Under the pieces are notes generated by a model. It did no database searches. It saw nothing but the letters and a program-made list of their open reading frames with translations, and was not told the origin of the DNA. A stretch of 64,000 nt of DNA from Burkholderia sp. SRS-W-2-2016 (GTDB lineage Bacteria; Pseudomonadota; Gammaproteobacteria; Burkholderiales; Burkholderiaceae): contig NZ_MSDV01000078.1 of the NCBI RefSeq assembly GCF_001931485.1, positions 62,001 through 126,000 of the forward strand. Reading direction: 5' to 3'. Made by a program: the position numbers and the translations under genes. Below, one piece after another: positions 26,228-34,820 of this stretch. Every line of letters begins with the position of its first letter. Position 1 is the first letter of the stretch.

Positions 26228-26235
26228 CTCACCAA
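26228..26235. repeat. IS256 target-site duplication, right copy
   Basis: CTCACCAA immediately outside the right inverted repeat, identical to 24877-24884. Confidence 0.85.
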
Positions 26236-26375
26236 CTTCTACAGTAGAGGTTTGATATGGCGAACAACTTCTCTCGAATGCAATCGAGACCGTCAAACGT
26301 CCTGAATTAATTACGCCTGACTGGTTGAATGTGGCTGGACAGCGCCCGGGCACAGTACTCAGGAATCTACTCACC

Positions 26376-27974
26376 TCAATTTTTTATCCCCACACCTAAC
26401 CCCTCAACCCAACTCCCAATTCCCCCACCCGAACAATCACCACATCTCCATCCAATATACCCATCCGGCCGAACAACCCACACCGCCCCACCGCGCGCAC
26501 GATAAGCAGCCGCAAATTCCCCCGCCGCGTCCATAACCGTTGTCATAGCCTCATACCCACGCACATCACAACCGGGCGCCGTAACAAGAACATGTGCTAC
26601 AGCATCGGGCAATGCCATCGACAAAGCGCGGCAACCATCGACAAACGCATCATATTGTTCCGCCCTGTCGACATAACCTACGACGGTATGCCTCCCTCGC
26701 CCAATGTACTCATGCAATCGTCTTTCATGGCCCACGAATCGCTGCGTCAGTCCCCGCGCATCCGGCGCCCGATCCCCAGGCGCAGGAGCCTCGGGATGAG
26801 CATCAGTCCAAAGATCCGCAACGATCGGACTACCGCGATAAGAAATCAGCAACTGTGTCTCACGCATCGCCGGATTCGCCGCCTGCCGCGCGAGCACAGC
26901 ATTGAGCGCCGCGCTCGTCGATTTGACAACGTCGACGCCAACCGGATGTCGTTCCGCCTGATAGCTATCGAGTAAAGCGGGCCCCGCCAGACCCTTCACA
27001 ACGTGCGCCAGTTTCCACGAAAGGTTGTGCGCATCCTGCAGACCGGTGTTCATGCCTTGACCGCCCACCGGCGGATGGATATGAGCAGCGTCACCGGCGA
27101 TGAACGCACGACCCCGCCCATACGCGGACGCAATCCGATGACTCACCCGATAAACCGACGACCAGCGCATCGAAGATAGCCGCGAGCCCTCCGGCAAAGA
27201 AGGCAACAAGAGCCTGCACATCGTGTCGAAGTCCGGCGCCACATCGTTGGCAAGCGAAGAAGCATGTTCATCGGGAACGATCATGGAGAGCCGGTAGTGC
27301 TGCGCGGAACCGCAAACCGGCACAGCCGCGACGCTCACTTGCGCCCGTGCCGGATCGGTCCATTCGAATCGGTACATCGGCCCGCGCGGACACGGCCAAT
27401 CGACATCGATATCGGCCAGCGCGAAAGTCTGTGGATATTTGTCCCCGTCGAAACTCAGGGCCAATGCAGATCGAACCTTGCTGTGCGCCCCATCGCATCC
27501 GACCAGCCATTTGCATCGCACGGTCGATGCCTCACCGTGCGAGCCGGTCAGAGCAACGTCGATCGCGTCGCCATTTTCGGTAAAGCTATCGAGCGTACCG
27601 CCGTAATCCACGCGACCGCCGTGCTGCGCGAACGCCGCTTCGAGCAGCCGCTCGGTCTCGTACTGTGCAAGTGAGAGTGAGCCGTAGGGTAGCCCTTTAT
27701 CCGGTACTCGCATTGAGCGGGTGGGCACCATCACACCGTCGACCCAGGTTTCGACGCCGGTGAGCCACGTGCCCGCCGCGATGGCGCGATCGACAATTCC
27801 GAGGTCTTCGAAAATCTCAAGCGTGCGCGGCGTAATGCCGAGAGCTTTACAGAAATAGCCTCTGCCCGGCATTTTGTCGATCACCTTGACCGCGACACCA
27901 TCGCGCTGCAATTGAGTGCCGAGCAATAAGCCGACCGGGCCCGCTCCAACGATAAGGACGTCCACATCCGTCAT
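26376..27974 (-). CDS. FAD-dependent aromatic-ring hydroxylase (PheA/TfdB/MhpA type)
   Basis: The start ATG 27974 has GGAG 9 bases upstream, giving 532 aa. The N-terminus 'VDVLIVGAGPVGLLLGTQLQRDGVAVKVIDK' is the dinucleotide fold, 'WLVGCDGAHSKVR' is the DG motif and 'AFIAGDAAHIHPPVGGQGMNTGLQDAHNLSWKLA' is the GD motif of class A flavin monooxygenases. The C-terminal 'GGAVWVVRPDGYIGWRC' thioredoxin-like part is typical of phenol/3-hydroxyphenylpropionate hydroxylases. The enzyme would hydroxylate a phenolic or polyketide substrate with NAD(P)H and O2. No pathway partner is next to it, so the substrate is open; antibiotic-modifying Rox-like activity is an alternative. Confidence 0.85.
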   Translation of the reverse strand: MTDVDVLIVGAGPVGLLLGTQLQRDGVAVKVIDKMPGRGYFCKALGITPRTLEIFEDLGIVDRAIAAGTWLTGVETWVDGVMVPTRSMRVPDKGLPYGSLSLAQYETERLLEAAFAQHGGRVDYGGTLDSFTENGDAIDVALTGSHGEASTVRCKWLVGCDGAHSKVRSALALSFDGDKYPQTFALADIDVDWPCPRGPMYRFEWTDPARAQVSVAAVPVCGSAQHYRLSMIVPDEHASSLANDVAPDFDTMCRLLLPSLPEGSRLSSMRWSSVYRVSHRIASAYGRGRAFIAGDAAHIHPPVGGQGMNTGLQDAHNLSWKLAHVVKGLAGPALLDSYQAERHPVGVDVVKSTSAALNAVLARQAANPAMRETQLLISYRGSPIVADLWTDAHPEAPAPGDRAPDARGLTQRFVGHERRLHEYIGRGRHTVVGYVDRAEQYDAFVDGCRALSMALPDAVAHVLVTAPGCDVRGYEAMTTVMDAAGEFAAAYRARGGAVWVVRPDGYIGWRCGDCSGGGIGSWVEGLGVGIKN

Positions 27975-28382
27975 ATTCCGCTCCAGACAGGTCGTTGTGC
28001 AGCCAGAAGGAGTGACGCGCATGGAGAAAAACCTTCGAGCGCGCACAGCAAAATACTAGTGGGTAACGCGGGACAATCCTATTCGCGGCTTGCGAAGAGG
28101 GGGACGGATCCGCGCACATTGACCGCCTCCGTCACCCGTACTTCTCGACTGTTCCGATGTGACGCTGTTCGCAACCGTCGCTTCCCTGCGAAAACCGCCG
28201 CTTTCACGGAAATATCACCTACGCTTTTGCATCGAATTATCGCGACCGGATTCCCACTAAAGCCCGTCCAACGAGTGTTGGAATTGAGCCGCCGTTTGTA
28301 CTATGTTTCCCTACAGTGCGGCGGAGCCCTGCCGGCGCATGGAGCTTTCCAGTTTCTGCAATAGTCGCGCAAGCGTGGACTG
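27975..28382. other. intergenic region without recognised gene
   Basis: About 400 bases between the divergent FAD hydroxylase and the autotransporter. It should hold both promoters. I see no convincing small gene, RNA or strong hairpin. Confidence 0.5.
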
Positions 28383-31300
28383 ATGGAGGAAGCGGTGGGC
28401 CAAATTCAACAGAAAACTCTCGGGTACAGGTTGGGCAGGCGAATCCCGCGCAATGATCGTTCGCCAGAGATTCCAGCTATTTTTAAGCCAGTTTCGCGTC
28501 CAGAAGTCTGCATACATCCTCCTGTAAGCAAGCCCGTTTCACTTCATGCCGCCGCATTGCTTGCACTCAATGCATTTGATTGCGTCCGCAACCATGACAG
28601 AGCGACACGAGTAGATGGCCGCACACGGTCCACGGTCATCCTCCTGAACCTCGCGGTGCTTGCCGCGCTGCAGCCGTCGGAGCGCGCGCTGGCTGCGCCG
28701 CCCTGCTATGCGATTAGTGGCGGTGGACTGGTTGCCGAGGAAATCGATGGTTGTGGCGGTTACGGCGGCGGGGTCCAGACAACCGGCTCGAACCCGACCG
28801 CCAGTACAGGCGGTGAGAGCAATCCGGCCGGTGCTGGCGCAAATGGCCAGGCTGGAGCGGGTAGCAACGGCGGCGGCGGGGGCGGCTCGGGTACGACAGG
28901 CGGCTCGGGCGGCGGTACCAACGCCGGCGGCGGTGGCACGCAGGCGGGTCAAGCTGGCGGCAGCGCCACGGGTGCCGGAGCCGGCGGCGGCGGCGGAGCG
29001 CATGGCGCGGTGACCGCGACTGACGTCAGCAACGCGACCTCCATCTCCGGCGGCGCGGGCGGTGCCGGTGCGTCGGGGTCAGCGGCCGCAGGCGGCGGTG
29101 GCGGCGGCGCCGGCGGCTACGGGGTTGTCGTGAGCAGCCCCAACGTCGCGGTCACCAACAATGGCAACGCGTCGATTGCCGGCGGTTCGGGTGGCACGGG
29201 AGGCGGCTCCGGAACTGGAACCGCGGGAGAAGGCGGCGACGGTGGGCACGCCGTCGAGTTCGTGACCGGCGGCGGCACCCTGGTCAATTCGGGCGCGATC
29301 AGCGGCGGCCGCGGCGGCAACAGCGGCGCGTCGGGCTTGGCCACGTCTTTCCCGGAAGGCGGTAACGGCGGAGTCGGGGTGAGATTCCTGAATGGCGGCG
29401 CGATGCTGACGAATTCCGGCAGCATTGCCGGCGGCGACGGCGGCAACAACAGCCAGGCCAACGCCACCAATTCCCTCGGCGGCAACGCGGGCGCCGGCGT
29501 GAGCGGCGCCAATATCCCGATCACCAACACCGGGACCATCCGTGGTGGGAACGGCGGCAACGGCGGAACCGGCGGCATCGGACAGGGTGCGAACGGCGGC
29601 GCCGGTATTGTCGACTCGGGCTCCACGGGCACCATCATCAACAGCGGCACGATCCAGGGCGGTAATGGCGGCGCGGGACGAACAGCGTTGGGCGCCAGCG
29701 GCAATGGCGGCGGCGCCGGCGGTGTCGGGATCAGCGCGTCGGGCCTGAGCATCTTCAACAATGCCGGCGGCTCGGTGATCGGCGGAGGAGGCGGCGCGTC
29801 GACGGCAGCCGGCGCCGCGGCGGGTGCCGGCGGCGCGGGGATCAGCGGAGCCGATCTGACCATCTTCGACAGCGGCACGATCACCGGCGGCAGCGCCGGC
29901 GGCGTGCAGGCCAACGCGATCACCTTTTCTGGCGGCACGAATTATCTGGAATTGCGCCCGGGTTTCGTCATCAACGGCAATGCGGTTGTCCAGGCGGGCA
30001 GCGGTACCCTGGCGCTCGGCGGCAGCGGCAATTCGACGTTCGACGCGTCACGCATCGGCGCACAGTATCTGGGTTTCGGCCAATTCCTGAAAACCGGCGC
30101 CGGTACCTGGCAATTGACGGCGCAACCGCCGGCGGGACCGCCGACGCCGTGGACGATCCAGCAGGGCACGCTGGCGATTTCGAGCAATCTCGCCCTCGGG
30201 GTCAACAACGAGGTCCTCACCTTCAACAACCCGGGCAGCCTGAACCCGCCGCCCACGCTTCGATTCGACGCGGCAGGCATCGATCTGAGCCGCGGCGTGA
30301 TGCTCGCGACCGCCGGCACCTTCGATACGGCCGGCAACGCCGCCACGATCTCCGGCCAGATCGCAGGAGCGGGCGGCCTCATCAAAACCGGCGACGGGAC
30401 GCTGACACCGATCGGCACCAACACCTATAGCGGCGGCACGACGATCCAGCAGGGCACGCTGGCGATTTCCACCGACGGCAATCTCGGCGCCACGTCGGGC
30501 GGCTTCACCTTCAACAGCAACAATCAAGGCACCGCACCGGCACTGCAATTCCTGGCGGACGTCGTGACCAGCGCCGGCCGCACGGTGACGCTTGCGACCA
30601 CTGGCACGGTCGATACCCAGGGCAATGCAGCGACGCTATCCGGTCCGGTCACTGGCGGCGGCGCTCTCGTCAAAGCCGGCACGGGCACGCTGACGCTAAG
30701 CGGCGCCAACACCTATACCGGCGGCACGCTGCTCAACGCCGGCACGCTCACGGTCGGCAACAACTCGGCACTCGGCACCAATACGCTGGCGATGGCGAAC
30801 GGCACCACGCTGTCGTTCGCGAGCGCGGACAACTTCGTCGTCGGCAACAACATCTCGCTCACCGGCACCGGTAACGTCACCCCGCCGTCGGGCACGCAGC
30901 AGACCTTGTCGGGCACGATCTCCGATGGCACGTCGGCGGCCGGCAGGCTGGCGATGCAGGGCCCCGGCACACTCGTGCTGACCGGCGGCGACACCTACAC
31001 AGGCGGCACGACGATCAGTGCCGGCACGCTGCAACTCGGCAACGGCGGGACGAGCGGCAGCATCGTCGGCGACGTTACGGACAACAGCGTCCTTTCATTC
31101 AACCGCAACAACGATCTTCAGGTCGACGGCACGATTTCCGGCACGGGCAGTGTCGCGCAGATCGGCACCGGTCGCACCATTCTGACGGCCGCCAACACCT
31201 ATACAGGCGGTACGACGATCAGCGCCGGCACGCTGCAACTCGGCAACGGCGGAGCGAGCGGCAGCATCGCCGGCGACGTCACGGACAACGGCGTCCTCGC

Positions 31301-33146
31301 GTTCGATCGCAGCAACGACCTGCAATTCGACGGCACGATCTCCGGCACGGGCAGCGTCGCGCAGACCGGCTCGGGCAGGAGCATTCTGACCGCGGTGAAT
31401 CCCTACACGGGCGGCACCACCGTCAGCCACGGCACGCTCGTCGTCGGCGACCCGGCGCATACGGGCGCGGCGCTGTCGGGCGGCGGACCGATCGAGGTGG
31501 CGCCGGGCGCCACGCTGGGCGGCTACGGCACCGTCACGGGCAACGTCACCAACGACGGCACGGTGAGCGCCGGCAACGCCACGCCCGGCTTCAGCACCGC
31601 CGCCATCGGCACCTTCACGGTCAACGGCAACCTGCTCAACGAGGCGAGCGTCAATCTTGCGTCCGACCCGATCGTCGGCAACGTACTGCACGTGACCGGC
31701 AACTACGCGGGCGGAACGGCAGCCACCGTGACGATGAACACGCTGATCAATCCGGGCGGGCCGCTGGCGAACCAGCTCACGGATCGTCTGCTGGTCGAGG
31801 GCAATACGTCCGGCACGACGCTCGTCACCGTGAAGCCGCTCGCGGAAAGCCCCGGCGGGACGACCTCGCCGACCGGTGTGATCGACGCATCGGAAGGTAT
31901 TTCGATCGTGCAGGTGGCCGGCAACTCGACTCAACAGGCCTTCGCACTGCCCGGCGGCTACGTGGTGGCGCCCTCCTCGCCGCACGAGTACCGGCTCTAC
32001 GCGTATGGGCCGGGCTCGTCGCATGGCCCGGCCGATGCCGCGCAGGCGCTGGTCGGCAACGGCGGCAATCACTGGGATTACCGGTTGCAGTCGGCCTATG
32101 TCACGCCCGAAGGGCCGGTGGATCCCGAGCCGCCCGCTTTGAACGGCGGGCAGGTCGACCCCGAGGTGGTGATTCCGTCCGAGGCGCGGCCGGAAGTCGT
32201 CCCGCAGGTCGCCGCCTACGTCACGGCGCCGGCCGCGTTGCTCTACGCGGGCATGATCGACATGGACTCGCTGCACCGCCGCCTCGGCGAAATCCGCGAC
32301 GACCAGGCGCTCGATCGCGACGGCGGACCGGGCGAGATGTTCATCCGCGCGTATGGCGGCAACTTCAACTATTCGACGAACATTGCGTTCAAGAACTTCG
32401 GCTACGACGCATCCGGCGACTACAGCGCGATCCAGTTCGGCGCGAACGCGTTGCGCTACCGCACCGAAGGCGGCCTGTGGCGGTTCGGGCTGGCCGGCTC
32501 GGTGGGCTGGTTGCATTTCGAGCCGCAGGCGGTCGACGGTCCGAGCAGCAGCCGCTCGGATGTCTACCGGCTGTCCGGCTACGGCACTTACCAGAGCCGG
32601 CAGGGATGGTACGTGGACAGCATCGTGTCGGTCGGCTGGTTCAACGGCACCGTGAACACGTCCTCGCGCGGCGAGGCGATGAAGCTGGAGGGTAACGATT
32701 ACGCGGCGTCGCTGGAGGCGGGCTATCCGTTCGCGCTTCCGTATCACCTGAACATCGAGCCGCAACTGCAGCTGGTCGGCCAGCACCTGAGCTTCCACAA
32801 TGCGGTCGATGCGGACGGGCTGCCCGTCAACATTGGTTCGCAGAACCAGGTGACGGGCCGGCTCGGCGTGCGCGTGACGCGGCCGGTCGACGTCGTGAGC
32901 GGCCGCGTCACGCCGTATCTGGGCGTCGATGTGCTGCATGCGTTTGCCGATGGCACGGTCGTGCAGGTCGGCGACGAGGGCTTCACATCGGGCAAGATGG
33001 GCGACGCCGTGCAGTTCTCGATCGGCGTGAACGGCACCACGAGCCCGAAACTGTCGCTCTACGGCCGCGTGTCGTACCAGCAGTCATTCGGTAGCGCGGG
33101 CTTTCGCGGCTGGCTGGTCAATGCCGGCGCCCGTTACCTGTTCTGA
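28383..33146 (+). CDS. Gly-rich type Va autotransporter with PATR repeats
   Basis: A 1587-codon frame. The first 80 residues are odd; the export-like segment 'STVILLNLAVLAALQPSERALAA' is at about residues 82-104, so the true start may be internal (for example a TTG near 28557) or the leader is extended. Residues about 125-520 are an extreme Gly/Ala/Asn/Ser region with GG-NG repeats. Residues about 560-1050 carry autotransporter-associated strand repeats ('TLTLSGANTYTGGTLLNAGTLTVGN' type). The last 280 residues ('EMFIRAYGGNFNYSTN...') are an autotransporter beta-barrel ending in ARYLF with the expected terminal Phe. Surface-exposed adhesin or structural role is likely. Confidence 0.88.
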   Translation: MEEAVGQIQQKTLGYRLGRRIPRNDRSPEIPAIFKPVSRPEVCIHPPVSKPVSLHAAALLALNAFDCVRNHDRATRVDGRTRSTVILLNLAVLAALQPSERALAAPPCYAISGGGLVAEEIDGCGGYGGGVQTTGSNPTASTGGESNPAGAGANGQAGAGSNGGGGGGSGTTGGSGGGTNAGGGGTQAGQAGGSATGAGAGGGGGAHGAVTATDVSNATSISGGAGGAGASGSAAAGGGGGGAGGYGVVVSSPNVAVTNNGNASIAGGSGGTGGGSGTGTAGEGGDGGHAVEFVTGGGTLVNSGAISGGRGGNSGASGLATSFPEGGNGGVGVRFLNGGAMLTNSGSIAGGDGGNNSQANATNSLGGNAGAGVSGANIPITNTGTIRGGNGGNGGTGGIGQGANGGAGIVDSGSTGTIINSGTIQGGNGGAGRTALGASGNGGGAGGVGISASGLSIFNNAGGSVIGGGGGASTAAGAAAGAGGAGISGADLTIFDSGTITGGSAGGVQANAITFSGGTNYLELRPGFVINGNAVVQAGSGTLALGGSGNSTFDASRIGAQYLGFGQFLKTGAGTWQLTAQPPAGPPTPWTIQQGTLAISSNLALGVNNEVLTFNNPGSLNPPPTLRFDAAGIDLSRGVMLATAGTFDTAGNAATISGQIAGAGGLIKTGDGTLTPIGTNTYSGGTTIQQGTLAISTDGNLGATSGGFTFNSNNQGTAPALQFLADVVTSAGRTVTLATTGTVDTQGNAATLSGPVTGGGALVKAGTGTLTLSGANTYTGGTLLNAGTLTVGNNSALGTNTLAMANGTTLSFASADNFVVGNNISLTGTGNVTPPSGTQQTLSGTISDGTSAAGRLAMQGPGTLVLTGGDTYTGGTTISAGTLQLGNGGTSGSIVGDVTDNSVLSFNRNNDLQVDGTISGTGSVAQIGTGRTILTAANTYTGGTTISAGTLQLGNGGASGSIAGDVTDNGVLAFDRSNDLQFDGTISGTGSVAQTGSGRSILTAVNPYTGGTTVSHGTLVVGDPAHTGAALSGGGPIEVAPGATLGGYGTVTGNVTNDGTVSAGNATPGFSTAAIGTFTVNGNLLNEASVNLASDPIVGNVLHVTGNYAGGTAATVTMNTLINPGGPLANQLTDRLLVEGNTSGTTLVTVKPLAESPGGTTSPTGVIDASEGISIVQVAGNSTQQAFALPGGYVVAPSSPHEYRLYAYGPGSSHGPADAAQALVGNGGNHWDYRLQSAYVTPEGPVDPEPPALNGGQVDPEVVIPSEARPEVVPQVAAYVTAPAALLYAGMIDMDSLHRRLGEIRDDQALDRDGGPGEMFIRAYGGNFNYSTNIAFKNFGYDASGDYSAIQFGANALRYRTEGGLWRFGLAGSVGWLHFEPQAVDGPSSSRSDVYRLSGYGTYQSRQGWYVDSIVSVGWFNGTVNTSSRGEAMKLEGNDYAASLEAGYPFALPYHLNIEPQLQLVGQHLSFHNAVDADGLPVNIGSQNQVTGRLGVRVTRPVDVVSGRVTPYLGVDVLHAFADGTVVQVGDEGFTSGKMGDAVQFSIGVNGTTSPKLSLYGRVSYQQSFGSAGFRGWLVNAGARYLF
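30991..31398 (+). repeat. two tandem 204-bp repeats in the autotransporter passenger
   Basis: The unit starting ACACCT at 30991 recurs at 31195 with period 204 bases (68 codons) and very high identity by eye; both encode 'NTYTGGTTISAGTLQLGNGG'-type blocks. In-frame expansion or loss would change passenger length. Confidence 0.75.
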
Positions 33147-33232
33147 CGATGGATTTCACCTGAGACCCGCCGCCGGCCTCGCAGGCAGTTGCTGTTCATG
33201 CGCGGCCGACATTACTGAAAGGAGCAGTCACG

Positions 33233-33703
33233 ATGAAAATGCAACACAACGCCCCCCGGATCGCGTCGACCCTGCTCGTCGCGGCGTTTGCGTTTGGTCA
33301 GGCAGGGGGTGCAATTGCGCAGACCGCCGCCCAACCGGCCGCCAACGAGATCCACAGGACCGGCATGCCCGCGACACAGCAGCAGGGCGACGTATCGTAC
33401 GTATCGGGTGGAGTGGGTCGCGACGAGTCCGCGGCGCTGCGGCAGGCACGCAGGCAGTGGCCACTGTCGCTGCAGTTCACCGGTCCCGGCTCGAGCTATG
33501 TGGCCGACGTCCAGGTACGGATCGCCAAAGGCAGCACGACCGTGCTCGATACCACTTCGCACGGGCCGTATCTGCTCGCGCGGGTGCCTCCGGGGCGTTA
33601 CACGGTCAGCGCGACGTACAGCGGCGTGACCAGGAGGGAGACGGTCAACGTCCGTGGCAACGGCAGCGCACGCGCGGTGTTCTCGTTCCCGTCCACCCAT
33701 TGA
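33233..33703 (+). CDS. secreted carboxypeptidase-regulatory-like domain protein
   Basis: A 156-aa protein with a strong ribosome site (AAGGAG, 8 bases before ATG) and a signal peptide ('IASTLLVAAFAFGQAGGAIAQ', cut near residue 29). The mature part has 'YVSGGVGRDESAALRQARRQWPLSLQFTG' and then a small beta-sandwich 'VADVQVRIAKGSTTVLDTTSHGPYLLARVPPGRYTVSATYSGVTRRETVNV', the carboxypeptidase-regulatory/transthyretin-like fold. It lies 86 bases after the autotransporter on the same strand, so it may be co-transcribed and act in the envelope, but its function is not known. Confidence 0.75.
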   Translation: MKMQHNAPRIASTLLVAAFAFGQAGGAIAQTAAQPAANEIHRTGMPATQQQGDVSYVSGGVGRDESAALRQARRQWPLSLQFTGPGSSYVADVQVRIAKGSTTVLDTTSHGPYLLARVPPGRYTVSATYSGVTRRETVNVRGNGSARAVFSFPSTH

Positions 33704-33712
33704 GCGTAGTCT

Positions 33713-33742
33713 CGGCGGCGCGCCGAAGCTCGCGCGCCGCCG
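33713..33742. terminator. GC-rich hairpin between convergent genes
   Basis: CGGCGGCGCG (33713-33722) pairs perfectly with CGCGCCGCCG (33733-33742). It sits 9 bases after the secreted protein gene and before the end of metR, so it could stop both. No U-run is present. Confidence 0.5.
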
Positions 33743-33774
33743 CGACCGGCACGCGCCGCTCGGCGCCGCGCGCG

Positions 33775-34686
33775 TTAGAGCGGCACGAACCGTCCTCCCC
33801 GCCACTCCGCCCCCCGCGCAAACTCCACGAACGAGCGCAAATAATCGATAGAAGCATCCCCGTCGCGCGTCCCCAGAAAGATCTGCTTCGCAATCCCCTC
33901 CTTCCCGAGCTTCACGCTCACGACCGGCATCCGCTCCGCGTACTCTTCCGCCAGCCAGCGCGGCAGCGCCGCCACCCCGCGATTACTGGCGACCATCTGC
34001 AACATGATGTCGGTGGTCTCGATCGTCTTATGCCGCCGCGGCGCCACGCCCGCCGGCCGCAGAAAATAGTTGTAGATGTCGAGCCTATCGGTCTCGACCG
34101 GATACGTAATCAGCGTTTCACCGACCAACTGCTCCGGCTTCACATAGCGAGCCTTTGCAAGCGGATGCCCGTCCGCGACCACCAGCACCTGCTCGTAGTC
34201 GAACACCGGCTCGAAGCGCAGCCCCGGACGATTCAATGGATCGGGCGTCACCAGCACATCGACGTCATACCCGAACAACGCGCCAATCCCGCCGAACTGA
34301 AAGCGCTGCTTCACGTCGACATCCACGTCAGGCCAGCGCGCGAGATACGGCGACACTACCTTTAGCAGCCACTGGTAACACGGATGGCACTCCATCCCGA
34401 TCCGCAACGTGCCGCGCTCGCCCTGCGCGTATTGCTTCATGCGCTCCTCGGCCTGCTCGAACTGCGGCAGCAGCCGCTCGGCCAGCGCCAGCAGATACTG
34501 CCCCGCCTGCGTGAGCCGCAAACTACGCCCCTCGCGATCCCAGATCGGTGTGCCCAACTGCTGCTCGATCTTCTTGACCGTATGACTGAGCGCGGATTGC
34601 GTCAGAAACAGCGCGCCGGCCGCAGCGGTGAGCGAACCCTGCCGCGCGACTTCGCGAACGATGACGAGGTGAATGCGTTCAAGCAT
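33775..34686 (-). CDS. metR: MetR, LysR-type activator of methionine biosynthesis
   Basis: With start ATG 34686 the protein has 303 aa, the normal LysR length; an upstream in-frame start would add 22 residues not seen in the family. The helix-turn-helix 'LTAAAGALFLTQSALSHTVKKIEQQLGTPIWDR' is at the N-terminus. The effector domain contains 'ECHPCYQWLLKVVSPYLARWPDVDVDV' and 'DVLVTPDPLNRPGL', which are characteristic MetR motifs (homocysteine sensing). It is divergent from metE, the classical arrangement, and shares the control region with it. Confidence 0.93.
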   Translation of the reverse strand: MLERIHLVIVREVARQGSLTAAAGALFLTQSALSHTVKKIEQQLGTPIWDREGRSLRLTQAGQYLLALAERLLPQFEQAEERMKQYAQGERGTLRIGMECHPCYQWLLKVVSPYLARWPDVDVDVKQRFQFGGIGALFGYDVDVLVTPDPLNRPGLRFEPVFDYEQVLVVADGHPLAKARYVKPEQLVGETLITYPVETDRLDIYNYFLRPAGVAPRRHKTIETTDIMLQMVASNRGVAALPRWLAEEYAERMPVVSVKLGKEGIAKQIFLGTRDGDASIDYLRSFVEFARGAEWRGGRFVPL

Positions 34687-34737
34687 GGCGCGGGACTCGC
34701 ATGGCAAAAACTGTAGATGAACAAAACTAATGGATGA

Positions 34738-34762
34738 ATGAAATAATGCCATTTTATTTCAT
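34738..34762. promoter_or_regulatory. MetR-like operator between metR and metE
   Basis: ATGAAATAA and TTATTTCAT form a perfect 9-bp inverted repeat with a 7-base spacer. It contains the TGAA...TTCA ends of MetR sites. It lies about midway between the divergent start codons. Further palindromes CTATCGATAG (34763-34772) and CGTCA/TGACG (34794-34806) follow toward metE. Confidence 0.65.
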
Positions 34763-34820
34763 CTATCGATAGCTCTATCATCGCTGCCACTTCGTCAGTT
34801 TTGACGTATTTCTCTACCGG

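Noticed and set aside
28800..29900. CRISPR-like repeats
   Set aside because: The repeats are short, degenerate Gly-codon runs inside a coding frame, without regular spacers.
28539..31034. Pro-rich minus-strand frames opposite the autotransporter
   Set aside because: They mirror the Gly-rich GGN codons of the passenger and have no start context.
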